From Ramlibacter sp. (GTDB lineage: Bacteria > Pseudomonadota > Gammaproteobacteria > Burkholderiales > Burkholderiaceae), in NCBI GenBank assembly GCA_014376915.1, contig JACMQP010000281.1:1-11644 (forward strand): DNA of 11,644 bases. The letters run 5' to 3'. Below the pieces are notes generated by a model. The model ran no database searches and was not told the DNA's origin. It saw only the letters and a list, made by a program, of their open reading frames with translations. Of the stretch, positions 6,820-11,644 are shown piece after piece; positions within the stretch are counted from its first letter, which is position 1, and the number at the start of each line of letters is the position of its first letter. The position numbers and the translations under genes were made by a program.

Positions 6820-7485
6820 ATGAAAAAAGAATTCATCGAGCCGTTCTTCGCCACTCTGCGCGCGGCCAACCCGATGCCGGCCACGGAGCTGGAATTCACC
6901 AGCGTGTTCGAGTTGCTGGCGGCAGTGCTGCTGTCGGCGCAGGCCACCGACGTCGGCGTCAACAAGGCCACCCGCAGGTTGTTCCCGGTGGCCAACACGC
7001 CGCAGGCCATCCTGGACCTCGGCGTCGAGGGCCTGGAGAGTTACATCAAGACCATCGGGCTGTACCGCACGAAGGCCAGGCACCTGGTCCAGGCCTGCGC
7101 GATCCTGGTGGAGCAGCACGGCGGCGAGGTGCCGCGCACGCGGGAAGAACTGGAGCAACTGCCCGGCGTCGGCCGAAAGACCGCCAACGTGGTGCTGAAC
7201 GTGGCCTTCGGCCAGGAGACGATGGCGGTGGACACCCACATCTTCCGCGTCTCCAACCGCACTGGCCTGGCGCCCGGCAAGGACCCGTACCAGGTGGAGA
7301 TGGGGCTGATGAAGCGGGTGCCAAAGGAGTACCTCGCCGACGCCCACCACTGGCTGATCCTGCACGGCCGTTATGTGTGCGTGGCCCGCACGCCCCGCTG
7401 CTGGGAATGCGCGGTGATCCAGTACTGCGACTACCGGCCCAAGACCGCGCCGCCCGGCGCGAAGGTCAGGTTTGCTTCAGCCTGA
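6820..7485 (+). CDS. nth: Endonuclease III (DNA glycosylase/AP lyase)
   Basis: This 221-residue base-excision repair enzyme removes oxidised pyrimidines and nicks the resulting abasic site. All key residues are present at the same numbers as in the E. coli enzyme. The helix-hairpin-helix LPGVGRKTANVV carries the Schiff-base Lys120. The catalytic Asp138 lies in AVDTHIFR. The [4Fe-4S] ligands are Cys187, Cys194, Cys197 and Cys203 (C-x6-C-x2-C-x5-C). The ATG at 6820 gives the standard N-terminus; the longer in-frame extension runs back into lysR and is not plausible. No strong SD is visible. The rnf/rsx electron-transport gene often found next to nth in related bacteria is absent here. Confidence 0.97.
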   Translation: MKKEFIEPFFATLRAANPMPATELEFTSVFELLAAVLLSAQATDVGVNKATRRLFPVANTPQAILDLGVEGLESYIKTIGLYRTKARHLVQACAILVEQHGGEVPRTREELEQLPGVGRKTANVVLNVAFGQETMAVDTHIFRVSNRTGLAPGKDPYQVEMGLMKRVPKEYLADAHHWLILHGRYVCVARTPRCWECAVIQYCDYRPKTAPPGAKVRFASA

Positions 7486-7513
7486 GCCCCTACCATCGGC
7501 TGCAAGAGCATTG

Positions 7514-8941
7514 ATGCAATTCCCCCTGTCCGCTTCCAACCGCCGACTCACCCTGTGGACGCTGGCCGCCCTGCTGCTGCTGGCCGGCTGGGACGCCGGC
7601 GGCCTCGACCTGCCCGCCGCGCGGCTGCTGGCCGGTCCGCACGGCTTTGCGCTGCAGAACCACTGGCTGTTGACGAAGGTGCTGCACCAGGGCGTGCTGC
7701 CGCTGTCGTGGCTGCTGGTGGTCTGGATCACGCTCGGCGTCTGGTGGCCGACGCTGGGGCAACAAAAACTGGACGCCGGCGCCCGGCTGCGATGGGCCGG
7801 CAGCACCTGGCTGGCGCTGCTGGTGGTGGACCTGCTCAAGCTCGCCAGCCGCACCAGCTGTCCCTGGGACCTCGCGGAGTTCGGCGGCACCGCCGTCCAC
7901 GTGTCGCACTGGGCCTGGGGCGTGCTCGATGGCGGCGCCGGCCACTGCTTTCCGGCCGGCCATGCCACTGCAGGCTTCGCGTTCGTCTCCGGCTTCTTTG
8001 CCTGGCGCCGGACGGCGCCGGCGCTGGCCCGGCGCTGGCTGGCCGGGGCGCTGGTCGCGGGAACCGTGCTGGGGCTGTCGCAGCAGTTGCGCGGCGCGCA
8101 CTTCACCAGCCACACCCTGTGGACCGCTTTCCTGTGCTGGAGCATCGCCTGGGCAGTGCACGCGATGCCGGCGCTGGTCGCCGGCCGCGCGCCGCGCGCC
8201 AGCAAGGTGCCCCAGGCGCTGCTGGTGTTCTGGGTGGCGAACATCTTCGCCACCACCATGGGCGAAACCGCGGGCGACGCCGTCTCGCGGACGTTGGCTG
8301 TGGGCTACGCGACCGCCAGCCTGGTGTTCCTGGCGCTGTTTGCGCTGGCGCTCACGGCGCAACTGCGCAACGTCCGCTACCGGCCGCTAGCCTACTGGAG
8401 CCTGATGGCGGCCAGCACCATGGCCGGCACCACCATCGCCGACTACCTCGACCTCACCGTCGGCCTCGGCTACGTGCGGACCGCGCTGCTGCTGGCCACG
8501 GCGCTAGCGCTGGTGCTGGTGAACTGGCGTTGGGCGATCGGCCGCATCGCCGTCGACAACATCCGTACGACACCGGAAGAACTCTTCTACTGGACCACCA
8601 TTTTGCTGACCAGCACGCTGGGCACGGCGCTGGCGGATTGGGTCGCCGACGGCACCGGGTTCGTCGGGGGAGCGCTGGTGTTCGCGGCGCTCCTGGCGCT
8701 GGTGGCAGCGCTGCATGTGCGGCGCGCCTGGTCGCCCGCCTTGCTGTTCTGGTCCGCTTGTGTCCTGACCCGGCCGCTGGGCGCCATGCTGGGCGACACG
8801 CTGACCGAAGCGCACGCTCTTGGCGGACTGGCGCTCGGGCGCATCAGCGCATCGCTGGTGATCGCCGGCCTGATCTTCGCAACCACCGTGCTGATGGCGC
8901 GGTTGCAGCGCCACGCCGTCGCCGTCCCGCTGCCGGCCTGA
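7514..8941 (+). CDS. Membrane protein: PAP2-type phosphatase domain fused to COG4705/DUF347 repeat domain
   Basis: The product is a 475-residue multi-pass inner-membrane protein. Residues 1-225 form a PAP2 phosphatase-like domain. Its motifs are KLASRTSCP (109-117), CFPAGH (145-150) and LRGAHFTSHTLW (192-203). These match the three PAP2 phosphatase motifs, with Arg113, His150, Arg193 and either His196 or His200 as candidate catalytic residues. Residues 231-475 match the COG4705/DUF347 membrane family. This half has four internal repeats, each an aromatic start followed by a small-residue helix: MGETAGD (249-255), MAGTTIAD (303-310), LGTALAD (369-375) and LGAMLGD (423-429). PAP2 enzymes in the membrane remove phosphate from lipid phosphates or undecaprenyl pyrophosphate; the DUF347 function is unknown to me. 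The ATG at 7514 follows a weak AAGAG and lies 28 bp after nth. No frameshift is seen at the junction. Confidence 0.85.
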   Translation: MQFPLSASNRRLTLWTLAALLLLAGWDAGGLDLPAARLLAGPHGFALQNHWLLTKVLHQGVLPLSWLLVVWITLGVWWPTLGQQKLDAGARLRWAGSTWLALLVVDLLKLASRTSCPWDLAEFGGTAVHVSHWAWGVLDGGAGHCFPAGHATAGFAFVSGFFAWRRTAPALARRWLAGALVAGTVLGLSQQLRGAHFTSHTLWTAFLCWSIAWAVHAMPALVAGRAPRASKVPQALLVFWVANIFATTMGETAGDAVSRTLAVGYATASLVFLALFALALTAQLRNVRYRPLAYWSLMAASTMAGTTIADYLDLTVGLGYVRTALLLATALALVLVNWRWAIGRIAVDNIRTTPEELFYWTTILLTSTLGTALADWVADGTGFVGGALVFAALLALVAALHVRRAWSPALLFWSACVLTRPLGAMLGDTLTEAHALGGLALGRISASLVIAGLIFATTVLMARLQRHAVAVPLPA

Positions 8942-9000
8942 CCAGGTCCGCGGCCCCGCGTTGCCGCTACAGTGGGAGACCGAACCACCAAGGCTCCCCC

Positions 9001-9270
9001 ATGGACTCCGACAAACTCCAGGAAACGCTCGAACTGCACAGTCAGAACATCGCCGGGCTGATGGACAACCAGCTTGCCCTCACGGCGCAGATCCACGTCA
9101 TGCAGGCCGCCCTCGCCACCGTGCTGCTGCACAACCCCGAGCGCACCGCCCTGCTCGCCACCTTCCGCCAGTACATGAAGCTGTCCAAGCAGTCGGCGCC
9201 GCAACTCGCCGACCGGATGGAATCGCTGGAAGCCGGAATGAGCGCGCTGCTGGGCGGGGAGACTCATTGA
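9001..9270 (+). CDS. Small helical protein of unknown function
   Basis: I do not recognise this 89-residue protein. It is rich in Leu, Ala, Gln and Met with few Gly or Pro and no signal peptide or membrane segment. It is probably almost all alpha-helical and soluble. The pattern LQETLELHSQNIAGLMDNQL followed by IHVMQAALATVL suggests amphipathic helices or a short coiled coil. The ATG is supported by AAGG at 8990-8993, 7 bp upstream. It lies 59 bp after the PAP2-DUF347 gene, so it may share that transcript or have its own promoter. Codon use looks like that of its neighbours, which supports a real gene. Confidence 0.65.
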   Translation: MDSDKLQETLELHSQNIAGLMDNQLALTAQIHVMQAALATVLLHNPERTALLATFRQYMKLSKQSAPQLADRMESLEAGMSALLGGETH

Positions 9271-9285
9271 TCTGACTCCCTGCGC

Positions 9286-9300
9286 CGTCGCCCGGCGACG
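9286..9300. repeat. Short GC-rich inverted repeat
   Basis: CGTCGCC and GGCGACG flank a single C, 15 bp after the small helical protein gene and directly before the tetR -35 box. As RNA it would form a 5-bp stem with a CCCGG loop. No T tract follows, so terminator function is doubtful. Confidence 0.25.
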
Positions 9301-9301
9301 C

Positions 9302-9330
9302 TTGACAGGCCGCCGGGATGCCGATAGATT
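9302..9330 (+). promoter_or_regulatory. Sigma70 promoter for the tetR-hydrolase/glycosyltransferase unit
   Basis: A perfect -35 box TTGACA (9302-9307) and a -10 box TAGATT (9325-9330) are separated by the optimal 17 bp. Transcription should start near 9337, which coincides with the most upstream tetR start codon. The -10 box lies inside the left arm of a long palindrome, so a bound repressor would block the polymerase. Confidence 0.7.
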
Positions 9331-9361
9331 GAACAAGTGGTTAAACCGTTCGTTCAATCTA
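9325..9361. promoter_or_regulatory. Palindromic operator, probable TetR autoregulation site
   Basis: TAGATTGAAC (9325-9334) and GTTCAATCTA (9352-9361) are perfect 10-bp inverted repeats. A second, inner palindrome GGTTAAACC (9339-9347) has the same centre, position 9343. The 37-bp nested dyad overlaps the -10 box, the expected transcription start and the first tetR codons. This is the standard position for an operator bound by the repressor encoded just downstream. Binding is inferred. Confidence 0.65.
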
Positions 9362-10020
9362 AGCCGTCGTTGGCGCGCCGCAAGGCCGCACCGAAGCCGG
9401 GCCGCTCCGACGGGGCAGCGACGCGGGGCCTGATCCTCGAGGCCGCAAGGAGGCGCCTGATCGAGCAGGGGTACGCCAACCTCAATGTGCGGGACATCGC
9501 TCGCGACGCCGGCGTCAACCACGCTCTCATCGGCTATCACTTTCACGGCAAGCAGCAACTGGTGCTGGCGGTTCTGGATGACGCCAATTCCCGTTTGCTG
9601 GAGCGCCAGACACGCATGTACCGCAACAGCGCCAGCGCCGAGCAGAAGTGGCAGCAGGCCTGCGATTTCTACGAGGAAGACCTGCGCTCCGGATTCGTGA
9701 AGCTGCTGATGGAGTTGATGGGGGCCAGCTTCCACGACATCGCGCTGCGGCGCGAGTTCATGCCGCGACTGCTGGCCTGGCACGGGCTGGTGGAGACCGC
9801 CGTCGAAGAGTTCATCCGCGACTCCGGCCTGGAACTGCCGGTTTCCGCACGCGCCATCTCGTCCTGGATCGGCTGGTTCTGGATGGGCATGGAAGCCAGC
9901 ATGGCCCTGGGCGTGGACGAAGCGCAAGGCCACCAGCGCGAAGCGCTCGATGCGGTGGCAACGCTGCTGCGCCACGTCAAGACCCGGGCCGCCGGCGGCC
10001 CAACACGCAGGAGGAAATGA
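9337..10020 (+). CDS. TetR-family transcriptional regulator
   Basis: This is a 227-residue TetR-type repressor if translation begins at GTG 9337. The helix-turn-helix domain spans about residues 28-75, with LNVRDIARDAGVNHALIGYH (49-68) as the turn and recognition helix. The rest is a helical ligand-binding and dimer domain. The start is uncertain. GTG 9337 falls at the predicted transcription start and would make the message leaderless. TTG 9370 would give a protein 11 residues shorter, beginning just before the basic ARRK. No in-frame ATG precedes the HTH. The stop overlaps the next gene start (ATGATG), so the regulator and the hydrolase/glycosyltransferase are co-expressed and translationally coupled. 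The inducer is unknown; it is plausibly a substrate or product of that enzyme. Confidence 0.9.
   Translation: MVKPFVQSKPSLARRKAAPKPGRSDGAATRGLILEAARRRLIEQGYANLNVRDIARDAGVNHALIGYHFHGKQQLVLAVLDDANSRLLERQTRMYRNSASAEQKWQQACDFYEEDLRSGFVKLLMELMGASFHDIALRREFMPRLLAWHGLVETAVEEFIRDSGLELPVSARAISSWIGWFWMGMEASMALGVDEAQGHQREALDAVATLLRHVKTRAAGGPTRRRK
10009..10014 (+). promoter_or_regulatory. Strong ribosome binding site deciding the start of the fusion gene
   Basis: A perfect AGGAGG lies inside the end of tetR. It is 2 bp before ATG 10017 and 5 bp before the in-frame ATG 10020. The spacing favours 10020; using 10017 would add only one Met. Confidence 0.7.
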
Positions 10021-11644
10021 TGAGCAATCCCACGCCCCCAATCCCGCACAGGCTGGCGACGACTGTCGGGCCGCTGCCCGCGCCAGGCAGCCTGCCCGAG
10101 CCCTATCCGTACGAAACAATGACGCCCCATCGCGAGGGATTCGTCGAACGCGGTGGCGTGCGGTCCTGGTATGCGCAATACGGGGACTGCGGGTCCTGGC
10201 TGGCTTTCGCGCCGATCTTCCAGATCGCCAACTCGCACATGCTCAAGGGCGTGGTGCCCTACCTGTCGCAGCACTTTCGCGTGATCGTGATGGTCCTGCG
10301 TGGCAACGGCCGCTCGGACCGGCCTGCCACGCAGCAGGATTACAGCTTCGATGCCTATTACGGCGACTTCGTCGCGGTGCTGGACCGGCTGGAAGCTGAC
10401 CGTGTCGCTGTCGTCGGAATTTCGGCGACCGCGATGACGGCGCTGCGTCTGGCCGCGGAGCAACCGGCGCGGGTGTCGCACCTGGTCATCGCGGGCGGCT
10501 GGGCGCATCGCCGCATCGACAGCCCCGCCGCCGTCGAGGCCACGCAGAAGTCGCTGCAGCAAATGCGGGACGACTGGCCAGCCTACCTCGACGACTTTTT
10601 CGGCATCGTCTTCAACGAACCGCATTCGACCAAGCCGTACGAGGACGGCGTGCGCCACGCCTGGGCCACCGACGGCGCCACTGTCGCCATGGGGCTGCAG
10701 GGCTGGCTGGGCCACGACATGCGACCGCAGGCCAAGGCCGTCCGCTGCCCGACACTGGTCATCCATGGCGACAACGACCAGCGCGTTCCCTACAACCAGG
10801 GGGAAACCATCGCGGAGTTGGTGCCGGGCGCCCGGCTGCTCACAATCGGCTCGGGCGGTCACCTGATGCCGGCGCGGGATCCGGTGGCCTTCGCCCGCGC
10901 GGTGCGCGACTTTGTCGGGGCGCCTGCGGCCCGCACCACCTGGGTGCGCGCCATGGCCCGCAAGCGCCGGGCGCTGTTCGTCTCCAGCGCCATCGGTCTG
11001 GGCCATGTGCAGCGCGACCTGGCCATCGCCCGCGCCATGCGCGCCCTGCAGCCGGACCTGGAAATCGACTGGTTCACGGTGCATCCCGCGGCGACCTATC
11101 TCGAGCGCGAGGGCGAGCGCGTGCATCCGATCACTGCGCGCCTTGCCAACGAGAGCCAGCACTTCGAGGCCATGGCCGGCGAGCATGACCTGCAAGCCTT
11201 TTTTGCGCTGCGCACGATGGACGAAGTGATGGCCCGCAATTTTCTGGTCTTCGCCGACCTGCTGGAAGCCGAGCACTACGACATCGTGATCGGGGACGAG
11301 GCCTGGGAGGTGGATTACCACTACCACGAGAACCCCGAGCTGAAGCGGCAGCCCTTTGTCTTCCTGACCGACTTCGTGGGCTGCCTGCCGATGGAAGACG
11401 GTAACGAGCGCGAAGCCTTCCTGTGCGCCGACCGCAATGCCGACGACATCGAGCACGTGGCGCGCTACCCCTGGATTCGCGACCGGGCCATCTTCGTGGG
11501 CAATCCCGAGGACGTCCCGGAACTGCCGTTCGGCCCGGGGCTGCCGGTCATCCGCGACTGGACGCAGCGCAACTTCAGCTTCAGCGGCTATGCGCTGCCG
11601 TTCGACCCGGCAGCGCTGGCCGATACCGATGCGCTGCGGGCGCG
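10020..11644 (+). CDS. Alpha/beta hydrolase fused to GT-B glycosyltransferase (partial, runs off the window)
   Basis: The frame stays open from ATG 10020 to the window end, giving at least 541 residues with no stop. Residues about 25-300 are an alpha/beta hydrolase. The candidate triad is Ser135 in the elbow GISAT, Asp253 in HGDNDQRVP and His281 in GSGGHLMP. The elbow ends in Thr where the usual GxSxG has Gly. From residue 318 a second domain begins with ALFVSSAIGLGHVQRDLAIA. The GxGHxxR motif (326-332) marks the N-terminal acceptor half of a GT-B glycosyltransferase of the COG1819/MGT or MurG-like type. The donor-sugar half would lie beyond the right edge. No signal peptide or membrane helix is seen. 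It is co-transcribed with tetR and has a perfect AGGAGG. A role in making or releasing a glycosylated ester or lipid is possible but is inference. The junction near 300-317 is short and basic, with no frameshift. Confidence 0.8.
   Translation, partial: MSNPTPPIPHRLATTVGPLPAPGSLPEPYPYETMTPHREGFVERGGVRSWYAQYGDCGSWLAFAPIFQIANSHMLKGVVPYLSQHFRVIVMVLRGNGRSDRPATQQDYSFDAYYGDFVAVLDRLEADRVAVVGISATAMTALRLAAEQPARVSHLVIAGGWAHRRIDSPAAVEATQKSLQQMRDDWPAYLDDFFGIVFNEPHSTKPYEDGVRHAWATDGATVAMGLQGWLGHDMRPQAKAVRCPTLVIHGDNDQRVPYNQGETIAELVPGARLLTIGSGGHLMPARDPVAFARAVRDFVGAPAARTTWVRAMARKRRALFVSSAIGLGHVQRDLAIARAMRALQPDLEIDWFTVHPAATYLEREGERVHPITARLANESQHFEAMAGEHDLQAFFALRTMDEVMARNFLVFADLLEAEHYDIVIGDEAWEVDYHYHENPELKRQPFVFLTDFVGCLPMEDGNEREAFLCADRNADDIEHVARYPWIRDRAIFVGNPEDVPELPFGPGLPVIRDWTQRNFSFSGYALPFDPAALADTDALRA

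Noticed and set aside
7555..9270. 571-codon + strand frame overlapping the PAP2-DUF347 gene
   Set aside because: Only its last 89 codons, from ATG 9001, look like a protein with a ribosome site. The rest is an Arg/Ala/Gly-rich alternate frame of the membrane protein.
8587..10119. 510-codon minus-strand open frame
   Set aside because: It overlaps the PAP2-DUF347, small protein and tetR genes antisense, crosses the tetR promoter, and has no family features.
9669..11456. 595-codon minus-strand open frame opposite tetR and the hydrolase fusion
   Set aside because: The + strand frames carry clear TetR, hydrolase and GT motifs. The antisense product has no recognisable domain and a shadow-like composition.

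Overview
The window is GC-rich, densely coded DNA. Gene content, codon use and protein likeness suggest a betaproteobacterium of the Burkholderiales, probably Comamonadaceae-like. That placement is inference from the proteins; no ribosomal or marker gene is present. I see no tRNA, rRNA, CRISPR array, insertion sequence or phage gene.

Region 1 (1-2654, + strand) is the downstream part of a terephthalate catabolic operon: the C-terminal end of the oxygenase large subunit (tphA2), the small subunit (tphA3), a PdxA-family diol dehydrogenase (tphB) and the ferredoxin/flavin reductase (tphA1). Order, protein lengths and motifs match the tphA2-A3-B-A1 arrangement of Comamonas. Together the products turn terephthalate into a cis-dihydrodiol and then protocatechuate. 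The promoter, any tphC transport gene and any tphR regulator lie outside the window.

Region 2 (2655-2986) is about 330 bp without a convincing gene. It holds only weak, possibly relic, coding fragments and ends at a short hairpin at the convergent junction.

Region 3 (2987-6794) has a minus-strand pair: a secreted Leu/Ile/Val-type ABC substrate-binding protein with its own sigma70-like promoter, and a gamma-glutamyltranspeptidase-family Ntn hydrolase of the HpxW/YwrD-like kind. The hydrolase is divergent from a LysR regulator. The 103 bp between them carries an inverted repeat that is a likely regulator site.

Region 4 (6820-9270, + strand) holds endonuclease III (nth), a long membrane protein fusing a PAP2-type phosphatase domain to a fourfold-repeat COG4705/DUF347 domain, and a small helical protein of unknown function.

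Region 5 (9302-11644, + strand) is a TetR-regulated unit. A near-consensus sigma70 promoter overlaps a long palindrome, followed by a tetR gene whose stop overlaps the start of a large gene that runs off the window. That last gene encodes an alpha/beta hydrolase fused in frame to the N-terminal half of a GT-B glycosyltransferase. It and the PAP2-DUF347 fusion are the most unusual items here.
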